From assembly GCF_009689005.1 (NCBI RefSeq), contig NZ_AP021879.1, positions 248,001 to 312,000 of the forward strand: DNA of 64,000 nucleotides. The letters run 5' to 3'. Under the pieces are notes generated by a model. That model saw only the letters and a program-made list of their open reading frames with translations. It had not been told where the DNA came from and did no database searches. The stretch comes from Desulfosarcina ovata subsp. ovata. GTDB taxonomy: Bacteria; Desulfobacterota; Desulfobacteria; Desulfobacterales; Desulfosarcinaceae. Positions 24,919 through 33,939 of this stretch are shown piece by piece (within the stretch, counting starts at the first letter, position 1; each line of letters opens with the position of its first letter). A program made the translations under genes and the position numbers.

Positions 24919-24947
24919 TGATAAACCCCTCTTTTTCACGTTACGGT

Positions 24948-25394
24948 TCAGGCGTTTTTCAGCATCTCGCGGGGCGATTTCATCAATCCGCGCATGCGTG
25001 CCACACGGATTTTTTCTTCGATGTCCACCCGCCGGTTAAAGGCATTCGTTGCCTTGGCGACGATTTCTTCCAGGTCGGCCGGCTTCATCAGATAGTCGAC
25101 GGCACCGGATTTGAGACCATCGATGGCCGATTCCACGGTGGCATGGCCGGTGAGCATGATGACCTCCACCATGGGAAACTGGCGTTTGATTTCACGAAGC
25201 GTGGCCACGCCATCCATGCCTGGCATTTTTACGTCCAGAACCACGACGTGAACCGGCTCGGAACGAAGCAATTCAAGCGCCTGGCCACCGCTGGAGGCGG
25301 TCTGAACCTCGAATCCCTTTCTCTCCAATAATTTCTTTGTCGTGGAGAGAAATCGTTCCTCATCATCAACGAGCATCATCTTTAAGTTTTCCAT
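24948..25394 (-). CDS. Stand-alone response regulator (receiver domain)
   Basis: A 148-residue receiver with Asp-10/11, phosphoacceptor Asp-54 (VVVLDVKMPG), Thr in MLTGHAT and Lys in DYLMKPADL, and a short helical tail (RARMRGLMKSPREML in part). It is the counterpart of the receiver at 17084 and is encoded directly downstream of the Cache kinase at 25543, its likely phosphodonor. No DNA-binding domain, so it acts by protein contact. Confidence 0.9.
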   Translation of the reverse strand: MENLKMMLVDDEERFLSTTKKLLERKGFEVQTASSGGQALELLRSEPVHVVVLDVKMPGMDGVATLREIKRQFPMVEVIMLTGHATVESAIDGLKSGAVDYLMKPADLEEIVAKATNAFNRRVDIEEKIRVARMRGLMKSPREMLKNA

Positions 25395-25542
25395 CCTTTC
25401 ACTCCTGTTTTACAAATAGGGTGCTACCGGATGAATGCTGCGGTTGCACCGTTAAAGAAAATTCCCTGGCAGCCCACCGGGGAAATATCGAAAAACACTA
25501 TCGTGGCATGGGGCACACGCGCCATGTCTGCTCATGGGGCCA

Positions 25543-27258
25543 TCATGCAGCGGACGGCAGCGCAGGCAGAACAATGGAGAATGTGGTTCCCTGACCGACG
25601 CTGCTGGCAACTTCCATTTTGCCGCCCATTTGCTGCACAATACCGTAACAGACCGAAAGACCGAGTCCCGTCCCTTTCCCAACCGGCTTGGTCGTGAAAA
25701 ATGGAGAGAAGATCTTTTCCATGTTTTCCTGTGTAATCCCGGAACCGTTGTCCTTCACACTGATGGTCGCCGATTCGTTATCTCCCTGTGAAATGGAAAC
25801 GATGACGCTTCCTCCCGCCGTGCCGTGATGGTCCATAATGGCATCCATGGCATTATTGAGCAGATTCAGGACCACCTGCTGGAGACGGGAGGCGTCGGCA
25901 TACACCCGGATGGGCAGAGACGGGAGTTCTTTTTGAAGCAGGATGCCGTTGACTTCTGCCTTCTTCTGAGCCATATGAGTGATTTCCGGAATGACGACCG
26001 TCAGATCCAGCTCTTCGGCGCTGGATTCTCCTTGGCGGCCAAATTTTAGAATTGCCGCGGTGATGCGGGCGCATCGCTCCAGCTGCATCTTGATCTGTGC
26101 CACACTGTCGTTCACCTGATCGAAGGACTCACCCGGCGTCAGCTCAGCGGACTCGACCATTTCCTCGTGCAGGACCCGGATCATCGACAGCTCACTGCTG
26201 ATGATCTGCAGGGGGTTGTTGATCTCATGGGCGAACCCGGCAGCCATTTCGCCCAGTTCGGCAAGCCGGGAGGCACCGATGAGCTGCTGATTCAACAGCG
26301 CTTTTTCCGCATCGGTCTGTTCCATTTTTCTTACGATGACCCCGGTCAGGGTAAAGGCGGCGGCAACGATGCAGCCACCGCCCACCAGACAGATGAACAG
26401 GATCGGCAGCCGCGCATTCTGCAGCGCCATGAAGGCGTCGGCTTTTTCCTGGCGGATCACCAGGATCCAGTTGTTGTCCTTGAGCCAGCAGGTGGCATAG
26501 AGAAACGGTTCTTCCGTTCCCTGGCGATGGATAAAGCTGTTGATGGTCCGCCCGTTGGCGGGCAGCGGAATTTTTTCGGCCGGGGTTTCCATGAGGTTGC
26601 CGCCGCTGCGCCGGTCGGTCTGCAACACGCCCTGGCGGTTGAGCAAATAGGCTTCGCCGGTTTTACCGATGCGGATTTTGCGAACCAGATTGTTGAACCG
26701 CTGGGAATCGACCGTGGCGCGGATCACCCAATTCCGTCCGGCTTCTTTTTGGGCCACGGCAATGATGAAATGGGGAACGTTGCGAAAGCCCAGAAAAACA
26801 TCGCTGATGTAGATGGAATTTTCCAGTGTCTGTTGGAACCAGTCGGTTTGGCGATAATTTTTTCCGGTAAGGTCAAAAGGACCGTGGTAGGCCACATGCA
26901 TGCCCGTGGCATCGAAAATTCCCAGGTCCACGAATGCACTGGAAGTCTGCTGAAGCTCGTCGAAAACAGCGTCCAATCGGCCAGGTTGCACAATTTCATC
27001 GAAGCGGGTTGTGTTGACGATCAGTTCCAGATCATTTTTACGTTCCAGGAGGAATGACTCGATCATTTGGCGATGATCGGCAGCGATTCGTTCCATGGCG
27101 CTGATCGTGTTTTCCTGCAATGATTTGGAAAAGGAGTGGTTGCCGATGATCAGGGCCAGAAGGAAAGGAATGAACGGCACCACGATCATATTGATCAGGA
27201 CAAACCGTTTCACACCGGCATAGGCTGGGGCGCTGTTTTTCGTGGATTTTTGAGGCAT
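25543..27258 (-). CDS. Cache-domain sensor histidine kinase
   Basis: A 571-residue kinase, paralogous to that at 17549. TM1 near 19-39, dCache sensor about 45-270 with [21 protein letters not shown]2 near 284-306, HisKA with His-344 in [10 protein letters not shown], and HATPase with [16 protein letters not shown] and [10 protein letters not shown]. The ORF ends in the terminal LPALPSAA. It shares the ligand-pocket layout with the other kinase, so both may sense related small molecules. A degenerate receiver gene precedes it and an intact receiver follows. Confidence 0.92.
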   Translation of the reverse strand: MPQKSTKNSAPAYAGVKRFVLINMIVVPFIPFLLALIIGNHSFSKSLQENTISAMERIAADHRQMIESFLLERKNDLELIVNTTRFDEIVQPGRLDAVFDELQQTSSAFVDLGIFDATGMHVAYHGPFDLTGKNYRQTDWFQQTLENSIYISDVFLGFRNVPHFIIAVAQKEAGRNWVIRATVDSQRFNNLVRKIRIGKTGEAYLLNRQGVLQTDRRSGGNLMETPAEKIPLPANGRTINSFIHRQGTEEPFLYATCWLKDNNWILVIRQEKADAFMALQNARLPILFICLVGGGCIVAAAFTLTGVIVRKMEQTDAEKALLNQQLIGASRLAELGEMAAGFAHEINNPLQIISSELSMIRVLHEEMVESAELTPGESFDQVNDSVAQIKMQLERCARITAAILKFGRQGESSAEELDLTVVIPEITHMAQKKAEVNGILLQKELPSLPIRVYADASRLQQVVLNLLNNAMDAIMDHHGTAGGSVIVSISQGDNESATISVKDNGSGITQENMEKIFSPFFTTKPVGKGTGLGLSVCYGIVQQMGGKMEVASSVGQGTTFSIVLPALPSAA

Positions 27259-27287
27259 GGCGTTTCCTGTCGATTAAACCGTTGTTT

Positions 27288-27665
27288 TTAAGGAACCAGG
27301 GCAGCCAACATTTTGGCGACGGCTTGTTTGAGATTTTCAACACTGCTGCCGTCTTTCTCGATCAACTGGGCGACCCGCAGGGGCGGGAACCCGGTGTCCA
27401 GTTCGGTGTTCAACGTGTGCAGAACCACCGGCAGTTGAGGCATGCGATTCTGTAATTTTTTGGTTAAATAACTCTCATCGGCATCCGGAAAATCAGGATC
27501 GATGATCAACAGGTCCAGTGGGGTTGGCCCATATGTGATGTTGAGCAATTCTTTTCCGGTTTCTGCAAGATGAACAATATATCCCGACGCCGTGAATTCC
27601 CGTTTCAGAAAATTTCTGATGTGGGGGTTTTTGTCTGCAATGAGAAGGTGATATGGCTTGTTCAC
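27288..27665 (-). CDS. Receiver-like protein with an altered acidic pocket
   Basis: A 125-residue receiver fold. Asp-56 in LLIIDPDFPDAD occupies the phosphoacceptor position and Lys in LIEKDGS the conserved lysine, but the usual Asp-Asp pair at the N-terminus is ADKN (one Asp), and the conserved Thr region reads VVLHTLNTEL. Phosphorylation may be weak or absent. The start is GTG at 27665 with AAGGG upstream. It stands immediately before the kinase in the operon and may regulate it by binding. Confidence 0.75.
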   Translation of the reverse strand: MNKPYHLLIADKNPHIRNFLKREFTASGYIVHLAETGKELLNITYGPTPLDLLIIDPDFPDADESYLTKKLQNRMPQLPVVLHTLNTELDTGFPPLRVAQLIEKDGSSVENLKQAVAKMLAALVP

Positions 27666-27787
27666 CTTGCTGCCCTTTCACGTGCGGTAGGCAACATCAA
27701 AGAAAAACTTCAGATTACGACCCATACCGTATGGTCGTGAGCGGCCTGGACCACTTTGCTGCTGACCCGTCCGGTCGGTTGACCGCA

Positions 27788-28474
27788 TCAGTGTTTATCA
27801 AAAACCATCCGGCGGTTTTCGCGGTGGTCCACCAGATATCTCAACTTGGCCTTCTGTTTGAGAATTTCCGTCATTTCGTCGATCCGGTCCCTGGAGACCT
27901 CATAGAACCTCAGGTAGACATTGCGATAACCGCTGGGGGCGCGCTCGTAAGTCGACAGGATGCTGGCTATCCGTCCACCGAACTGTCTGATGACGTTGGC
28001 GATTTCCATAATTGATCCGGGGGTGTCCTCCAGAATCAGGGAGATCTGAAAACCCCGTTTTTTCAGGCCGGTCAGGTAAAGCGTGGCCCTGAACATATCC
28101 GACTGGGTAATCACGCCACTGATCGCACCGTCGTCGTCAACAACCGGGGCACCGGAAATTTTGTGCAGCAGCATGAGATCGGCGGCTTCTTCCATGGTCC
28201 AGTCCTGGTGCATGGTGATCACTTCGCGGGTCATGATTTCGGCGACCTTGATTTTTGAAATCAGATAGAGCAGTTCATGAACGTCCAGGCTGGTGGCATC
28301 TGAGGCGGAGGACCGTTTCAGGTCACGGTCGCTGACGACACCACACAATTGATTGTTGTCGGTGACGGGCAGCAGGCGGATGCGCTTCTCTTTGATCAAG
28401 GCCATGGCCTGCTGCATGGTCTGTGTTTTTTCGACGGTAATTGCCGGTTTGCTCATCCAGTATCTGACTAACAT
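27788..28474 (-). CDS. AcuB-like CBS-pair protein with ACT domain
   Basis: A 228-residue protein. Two CBS domains, beginning VRYWMSKPAITV and VAEIMTREVITM, cover about residues 1-135. An ACT domain follows at about 140-215 (GFQISLILEDTPGSIMEI, FGGRIASILSTYE). This architecture is that of AcuB-type proteins; CBS domains bind adenylates and ACT domains amino acids or other small ligands. AGGAG precedes the ATG. It lies between the universal stress protein and the degenerate receiver on one operon. Confidence 0.85.
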   Translation of the reverse strand: MLVRYWMSKPAITVEKTQTMQQAMALIKEKRIRLLPVTDNNQLCGVVSDRDLKRSSASDATSLDVHELLYLISKIKVAEIMTREVITMHQDWTMEEAADLMLLHKISGAPVVDDDGAISGVITQSDMFRATLYLTGLKKRGFQISLILEDTPGSIMEIANVIRQFGGRIASILSTYERAPSGYRNVYLRFYEVSRDRIDEMTEILKQKAKLRYLVDHRENRRMVFDKH

Positions 28475-28542
28475 GATAGAATCTCCTTTGAGATGTTGCC
28501 CGGTGAGGAGAAGCGGGGCCGCTCACACCATTTGGCCCTGTA

Positions 28543-29013
28543 TCAGGGGACCTGTGCATATGTGGCCGGGATGGTGATCAGCGGAACCGTGCATCGACGA
28601 AACAGCTTTCTCGCCGTCGAGCCGACCACGACATCGACCAGATTGCTGCGGCCTTTGGTGCTCAGAATCAGCATGTTGGCTGCTTCCGCCTTGATGGCCT
28701 CGAGGATTTCGTAATAGGGGATGCCGTCCTTGACCAGATAGCGGCAATTGATCCCGCTATGGGCGGCATCTTCAAACAACTCCTGCATTCTTGTCTTTCG
28801 GTCATGGATCTGTTCTTCGAGGTAGTTGGGGAAGGAAAAGGAATCATAGCCCACCATGGCCCGCCGGACCATGTCCAGGTCCCGCTGATTGATCACATTG
28901 ATCAGGATCAGTTCCGCATCGGTTTTTTCGGCCATCCAGATTCCATAACGGACGGTTGTCGCTGAAAAATCCGAAAGGTCGACGGCGGTCAAAATTTTAA
29001 GCTTTTCTGTCAT
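28543..29013 (-). CDS. Universal stress protein (UspA family)
   Basis: A 156-residue single-domain USP. ILTAVDLSDFS opens the first strand and LILSTKGRSNLVDVVVGSTARKL with CTVPLITIP is the nucleotide-binding end; the second Gly of the G-2x-G-9x-G motif is Asn here, so ATP binding is not certain. AGGAG six bases upstream fixes the start at 29013 over the longer frame. It is probably the first gene of the operon running to 21373, with a palindromic motif about 190 bp upstream. Confidence 0.9.
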   Translation of the reverse strand: MTEKLKILTAVDLSDFSATTVRYGIWMAEKTDAELILINVINQRDLDMVRRAMVGYDSFSFPNYLEEQIHDRKTRMQELFEDAAHSGINCRYLVKDGIPYYEILEAIKAEAANMLILSTKGRSNLVDVVVGSTARKLFRRCTVPLITIPATYAQVP

Positions 29014-29201
29014 CAGGCACTCCTTTCTGAAACCGGTTGGAATGGATCGGGATGGGTGCTGCTCCCTTGCCATGGTTTGAGCAATCGCTATGCCACTTGA
29101 AGACCGTGTCGGGAAAATGAAAAAAGTATAAAAAACCGGTGGGTTAACTATTCGTCAAGATCGTGTTGGGGGAAAACGGCCAATACGTCGGTGTCGGACC
29201 T

Positions 29202-29218
29202 TTTGACAGGGTGTAAAA
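29202..29218. promoter_or_regulatory. Palindromic candidate operator, near copy
   Basis: TTTGACA-GGG-TGTAAAA resembles the motif at 21179-21193 with one mismatch in the arms (G opposite A). It lies in the intergenic region between the USP gene start and the terminator of SLC13 gene 3. Confidence 0.4.
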
Positions 29219-29281
29219 GGGGAGGAAGGGCTGCTCATGCCCGGAGAAGTCGCCACTGACGTGGTGGGAACCGGACGAAAC

Positions 29282-29322
29282 AAAAAAGCGCATGGATGAG
29301 AACGGTGCTCACCCACGCGCTT
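29282..29322 (-). terminator. Terminator after SLC13 transporter 3
   Basis: Interrupted stem GCGC-TGG-TGAG against CTCA-CCA-GCGC, read on the minus strand and followed by six T. It is about 60 bp past the stop codon at 29381. Confidence 0.65.
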
Positions 29323-29380
29323 GGTTTGATGATGCCGCCCGGCACCGATTCAACGGCGCCGGGCAGGGTAACGGATAATC

Positions 29381-30862
29381 CTATTTCAGCAGAATCGGCA
29401 TGCCCATGATTGGCCACAGCACATAGACGGCAAACCCGGTGACCACCATCAGGAGAACGCTGGCCGGGATCCCGTAGAGAAAGAACTCGCCGGTGGTGAA
29501 TTGCTTGGAGTCGTAGGCGATGGCGTTGGGTGCCGCGCCCACCAGGAGCAAAAAGGGCATCCCGGCGGTGACCAGGGAAGCGAAGAGAATCACCTCGCCG
29601 GCCACGTTGAGGTAGGGGGCGATCACCAGGGCCACCGGCAGGGAGATGGCAATGGCGGCCACGTTCATGATGAAGTTGGTCATCATCAGCACGAAGAAAG
29701 CGATACCCATTACGAAGACGAACCAGTTGGCATTCTGGAACATGACCAGCCAGTTGATGGCCATCCACTCGGCCGCGCCGGTGTCCCAGAGGCAGAAACC
29801 GATGCTCATGGCACCGGCGAACAGCAGGATGATGTTCCAGGGAATCGATTCCAGATCGTTGATGTCAAGGATGCCGGTGATGAAGAAGAGAATCGTGGAC
29901 ATGAGAATCAGGGCCGTTTTGTGGGGCGGAACGAAACCCGGTATCGCCGCCTTGAGGATGGCCGATACGGCCAGGGCCAGAATGCACAGCCCCACGATGG
30001 TGGCGGCAACCACTTCCTTGCGGGTAATGCCGCCCAGTTCGGCATACAGGCGTTTGGCCCGCTCTTTCAAACCGGGGATGGCCTTTTTTTCCGGTTTGCA
30101 GAAAATCATGAAGAAGCCCCACAGCAGGAACGTCATCAGCCAGCCGATGGGGAACATGTAATAGGTGAGTTCAAAGAAACCGATGTCCTGGTTCATGACA
30201 TCCTTGAAAAAACCGATGGCCACGGCACCCCGGGCGGCACCCAGCAGGGTGACGATGCTGCCGGCACCGGCCACATAGGCCATGCCCATGAACAGTCCCT
30301 TGCCGAATTTGGTGGGCTTGTCGCCTTCCCCATAAAGGGCGTAGATGGCCACCAGCAGCGGGTAGATCGTGGCGGCCACGGCCGTGTGGGCCATGATATG
30401 GGTCAGCGCCGCCGTGACCAGAAAGCAGCCCAGGTAGATCATGCTTGTTTTTTCGCCCACGATGGCGAGCATCTTGTAGGCCAGGCGGCGGGTCAGGCCG
30501 GTCTTGGTGAATACCAGACCGATGACGATGGAGCCGAAGATGAACATGACCGACGGATCCATGAAATCCTTGAAGGCCACTTTGGCCGGACGGATCAGAA
30601 AGAGCGCCTGGAGCACGCCGATGGCCAGGCTGGTCACACCGATGGGCACCACTTCAAACACCCACCATGTGCCGGCCAGCAGGAAGACGGCAAGGGCGCC
30701 TTTGCCCTCCTTGGAAAGGGCGAAATGCTTGCCCGTGGGATCAATGGCATCCGGCCACATGGGTGAATAGTATGTGACAACGAAAAAAGCGACGCCCAAA
30801 AAAAGCCAGATCAATTTTTTATAGTTATAATTCGAACCCGCGATGTCGACATCATTAGCCAT
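29381..30862 (-). CDS. SLC13/DASS-family sodium-anion symporter 3
   Basis: A 493-residue divalent anion:Na+ symporter. It shows WWVFEVVPIGVTSLAIG at the start of the core, GAGSIVTLLGAARGAVAIGFF in the first substrate loop and LLLVGAAPNAIAYDSKQF in the second. In the SLC13 pattern SNT/TPN, the first is SIVT and the second APNA, so substrate may differ from transporters 1 and 2 (GTPNNA, GTPPNA). GAGGAGG precedes the ATG. A CBS protein is encoded just upstream (30935-31489), probably in the same transcript. Confidence 0.88.
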   Translation of the reverse strand: MANDVDIAGSNYNYKKLIWLFLGVAFFVVTYYSPMWPDAIDPTGKHFALSKEGKGALAVFLLAGTWWVFEVVPIGVTSLAIGVLQALFLIRPAKVAFKDFMDPSVMFIFGSIVIGLVFTKTGLTRRLAYKMLAIVGEKTSMIYLGCFLVTAALTHIMAHTAVAATIYPLLVAIYALYGEGDKPTKFGKGLFMGMAYVAGAGSIVTLLGAARGAVAIGFFKDVMNQDIGFFELTYYMFPIGWLMTFLLWGFFMIFCKPEKKAIPGLKERAKRLYAELGGITRKEVVAATIVGLCILALAVSAILKAAIPGFVPPHKTALILMSTILFFITGILDINDLESIPWNIILLFAGAMSIGFCLWDTGAAEWMAINWLVMFQNANWFVFVMGIAFFVLMMTNFIMNVAAIAISLPVALVIAPYLNVAGEVILFASLVTAGMPFLLLVGAAPNAIAYDSKQFTTGEFFLYGIPASVLLMVVTGFAVYVLWPIMGMPILLK

Positions 30863-30934
30863 ACAACAACCTCCTCTAAACCCATTTGCAACAGATCATG
30901 CTCCCCATTTGCGTGACTGTCGGTAACTGTTGAA

Positions 30935-31489
30935 CTAAGAGCAGCTTTTCATCACATGAAATACGGCTGCAAAGACGTCGGTGAGCCTCAATATGCCGAC
31001 CATTTTACCCGCCTTTTTAACCATCAGGGACTGGTAATGCCCCATGACCAGCATGTGGATGGCCCGGTCCAGGGATGCATCGGCATCGATGACTTCACCT
31101 TCGGTCAGCTTGGACATGAATTGCTCGACCTTGGTGTCGGCGGCTTTCTGGCAAATCCCTTCCAGGGCACCATCGAGCAGGCTGTACTGGTCCTGAAGAT
31201 CCTTAAGGAAAGAGACGCTGAATCCGTAGTGGGACGCCGATGCCCTGGAGGCCATTTTGAGGTATTGCGGCTCCAGCGCCTTCAAGGCGGTGTGCTGGCT
31301 GATTTTGCCGACGACCTCTCCCTTGTTGTCGAGGACCAGAACCGCCCGATGTCGATACTTGGTCTGATCGAAATCGGCCTGGGCCTTTTCCAGGGCCAGT
31401 ACCGCCTCGAATAGGGTTGCACCGACAGTCACCGTGGCGTATTCCGACAGGGGGACCATCAGGTCTTCAATTTTGTACTTTTTCACCAT
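30935..31489 (-). CDS. CBS-pair protein, paralogue 2
   Basis: A 184-residue two-CBS protein, close in length and sequence to that at 16504. It begins MVKKYKIEDLMVPLSEYATV, the first CBS ends HRAVLVLDNKGEVVGKIS and the second HYQSLMVKKAGKMVGILRLTDVF. GAAGGAGG fixes the start. It precedes SLC13 transporter 3 by 72 bp, so it probably belongs to its operon and, by analogy, may modulate it according to adenylate level. It is divergent from a third paralogue at 31937. Confidence 0.85.
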   Translation of the reverse strand: MVKKYKIEDLMVPLSEYATVTVGATLFEAVLALEKAQADFDQTKYRHRAVLVLDNKGEVVGKISQHTALKALEPQYLKMASRASASHYGFSVSFLKDLQDQYSLLDGALEGICQKAADTKVEQFMSKLTEGEVIDADASLDRAIHMLVMGHYQSLMVKKAGKMVGILRLTDVFAAVFHVMKSCS

Positions 31490-31936
31490 GAACCTCCTTC
31501 TCTAAACGTCAATTTTCTATTGGGCGCGTTGCCCATGATACGGGTTGTGCTGTTTGTTTCGCGGGGGGAATTTGATTTTGAATTCGAACAAGTTGTCTAC
31601 CATAGGGGGAGGGAAAAGATCAAGAGAATGGTGTTCGGTTTTGATACATCCGACAGTGGTGACCGGCATACGGTTGAAAACGGTTTTCCGTCATATGGGC
31701 GACCCCGCCTGGCGGTTCTCAATTTTGGGCGTCAAAGGGTCATACGAATTTTTCAGCCCAAAATGGTTTCATTTGATTTGATGACTTATTCGTGATAGTT
31801 ACGGCAAAATTATCCGACGTCTAAAATTGTCCATGCAAGGGCGGCGGCCCCCGTACCACCCCCTACCTTCGCCTTGGAGAAGATGATCCTGCTTGACCGA
31901 CGATTATCGCCTAACCATACAGCTGGAGGATGTTCA
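31490..31936. other. Divergent intergenic region
   Basis: About 450 bp between two divergently transcribed CBS genes. No convincing reading frame, hairpin terminator or repeat is seen; it must hold both promoters. An ATG at 31874 is in frame with the right-hand gene but lacks a ribosome site. Confidence 0.5.
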
Positions 31937-32509
31937 TTGAAGAATCACCTTGTCAAAGATCTGATGGTGCCGATTTCGGAGTATGCCACCGTTCCGGAAG
32001 AGGCCACGTTATTCGAGGCTGTGCTGGCCCTGGAAGAGGCTCAGGAACAGTTCCAGCAGAACCGTTACTCCCACCGGGCGGTGCTGATCCTGGATAAAAA
32101 CAAGAAGGTGATCGGCAAGCTGAGCCAGATGGATTTCCTAACCGCCCTGGAGCCCAAGGACGCCAACCTGGATCAAATCCGTAAATTCACGCAATTCGGT
32201 TTTTCCCGTAAAGCCGTCGCCCTGCAGCAGGAAGAACATTTAAAAACATCACAATCGATTCTGGATGTCTATTCCAAAGCCGCCTCCATGAACGTGACCC
32301 ATTTCATGCAGCGCCCCACCGAGGGTGAGTATGTGGATGAAAATGCATCCCTGGATGTGGCCTTGCATCAGCTCACTGCGGGGGGAAACTTGTCTCTTTT
32401 AGTGACCCGGAAGTCTGAGATCGTTGGCATACTCAGGCTCGCCGATGTTTTTGCCGCGGTTTATCATTCGATGAAGGAATCTCAAAATGCCAATGGAGAG
32501 ACAGGATGA
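31937..32509 (+). CDS. CBS-pair protein, paralogue 3
   Basis: A 190-residue CBS pair, homologous to those at 16504 and 30935, with DLMVPISEYATV at the start, HRAVLILDKNKKVIGKLS in CBS 1 and LSLLVTRKSEIVGILRLADVF in CBS 2. I chose the TTG at 31937 as start: GGAGG stands 7 bases upstream and homologues begin at this point. The frame is open to an ATG at 31874. Its stop overlaps the start of the beta-helix gene by 4 bp, so the two are co-translated and probably act together. Confidence 0.8.
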   Translation: MKNHLVKDLMVPISEYATVPEEATLFEAVLALEEAQEQFQQNRYSHRAVLILDKNKKVIGKLSQMDFLTALEPKDANLDQIRKFTQFGFSRKAVALQQEEHLKTSQSILDVYSKAASMNVTHFMQRPTEGEYVDENASLDVALHQLTAGGNLSLLVTRKSEIVGILRLADVFAAVYHSMKESQNANGETG

Positions 32510-33930
32510 AAGAATTAGAGAAACTGTTTGACCGGATTGTCCAGCGTGTCAATATTAACCTGCGAGAATTGGAATTCGATGTCAATCCGCTGGTCAACAA
32601 GCTCATTCCCACCCGGCAAATGACCCGATTCTATGCCTTTTATGGCCTGACTCCCCATCATCCGCTTAATTTCGTGTTTCGGCATTCCAATTTATCGGGC
32701 AGCTATTTCCTGGGTAAAGTGCGTGTGACCAATTCATTGCTTTACAAGAGCGATATCCGGGGGGATGAATTGAAACAAAAAGGAGACCTGTTTCAATATC
32801 AGGATTTCAATATCCCCGTGGACCAGGATGAAGAGATATGCATAGACGACAGTTTCCTGATCAAGACCCTGGTCCATAATTTTTCCCATGATCCGGAAAC
32901 CTTGGAGACGTTTTTTATCCGCGACACCGTGTCGACCCATTACGCCAATATTCATGGGTCGCCATCCGACGGATGCTTTTACGGGCCTTTTTCCACGGTG
33001 GATCTGACCACCATCCGGGACTGTCTGGTGGGTGCCTATGCGTATGTCCAGGCCGGTGAAATCAGCCACTTGAATGTCGACCCGGGAACCGTGTGGGTGC
33101 GCCTGCCGGACGAATTCAATTTCCTGTACCGCCATCCCAGCGATCGGCTGACCAATTATATCTACTTTACACCAGGCAACGTGCCCCAGGGCGTTTTCAT
33201 GGATTTTGTGGAGGATCGTAAGGCGGCATTCGAACAGGTTTTCAATATCGTCAACTTCAAGGCGCCGGTGACGGTTCCGACCAGTGCGTCGGTGGACCGG
33301 TTTGCCGTCATCAAGCCCAAGACCAGCATTGGTGATAACGTTCTCGTTGCCCAGCGGGCCTTTTTGCAAAATTCGACCCTCGGTAAGGGGGCCAATGCCC
33401 AGGAAAACTGCTATATCATCAACTCGGTTCTGGAGGGCAACGACGTCACGGCCCACGGCGCCAAGATCATCGAGGCCGACATGGGCAAGACCGTCTTCGT
33501 CGGGTTCAATAGCTTCCTGAGAGGGCGTCCCAATGCCCGTCTCAAAATCGGACAGGAGTGTGTGGTTATGCCCCACACGATCATCGATATCAGCAAGCCG
33601 CTGGTCATTCCACCCGGCCACCTGGTCTGGGGGTTGATCAAAAATGCCGATGATTTGCAGGCCAACAGCATGTCGCTCAAGGATTTCTCGAAGATCGAAA
33701 GTCGGATGAGCAAGGGACGCATGCTGTTCGAGGGCAGCGGAAAGAGTTTTGTCACCGGATTCCAGGAGCGGATCCATCACATTTTGGAGGCCAATGGCGC
33801 CTTCTATAGCAACAATAACAACCGGGGCCACGCCCAGCGCAACCAGAATATCTCGTTCAATACCATCCAGCCCTATCCCAAGGGCGGTGACAAGGAAGGC
33901 CTGTACCCGACGATTATTATTCAACCGTAA
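32506..33930 (+). CDS. Large protein with a left-handed beta-helix domain
   Basis: A 474-residue cytoplasmic protein. The N-terminal half has no family I recognise. Residues about 265-375 show hexapeptide-like repeats (VIKPKTSIGDNVLVAQRA, QNSTLGKGANAQENC, VLEGNDVTAHGAKII in part) typical of left-handed beta-helix acyltransferases and gamma-carbonic anhydrases. His residues in the helix (TAHGA, VMPHTI) might bind metal but the anhydrase pattern is not obvious. The C-terminus is Asn/Gly-rich. It is coupled to the upstream CBS protein, suggesting an adenylate-regulated enzyme or scaffold. Function unknown. Confidence 0.6.
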   Translation: MKELEKLFDRIVQRVNINLRELEFDVNPLVNKLIPTRQMTRFYAFYGLTPHHPLNFVFRHSNLSGSYFLGKVRVTNSLLYKSDIRGDELKQKGDLFQYQDFNIPVDQDEEICIDDSFLIKTLVHNFSHDPETLETFFIRDTVSTHYANIHGSPSDGCFYGPFSTVDLTTIRDCLVGAYAYVQAGEISHLNVDPGTVWVRLPDEFNFLYRHPSDRLTNYIYFTPGNVPQGVFMDFVEDRKAAFEQVFNIVNFKAPVTVPTSASVDRFAVIKPKTSIGDNVLVAQRAFLQNSTLGKGANAQENCYIINSVLEGNDVTAHGAKIIEADMGKTVFVGFNSFLRGRPNARLKIGQECVVMPHTIIDISKPLVIPPGHLVWGLIKNADDLQANSMSLKDFSKIESRMSKGRMLFEGSGKSFVTGFQERIHHILEANGAFYSNNNNRGHAQRNQNISFNTIQPYPKGGDKEGLYPTIIIQP

Positions 33931-33939
33931 AAACGGTTT

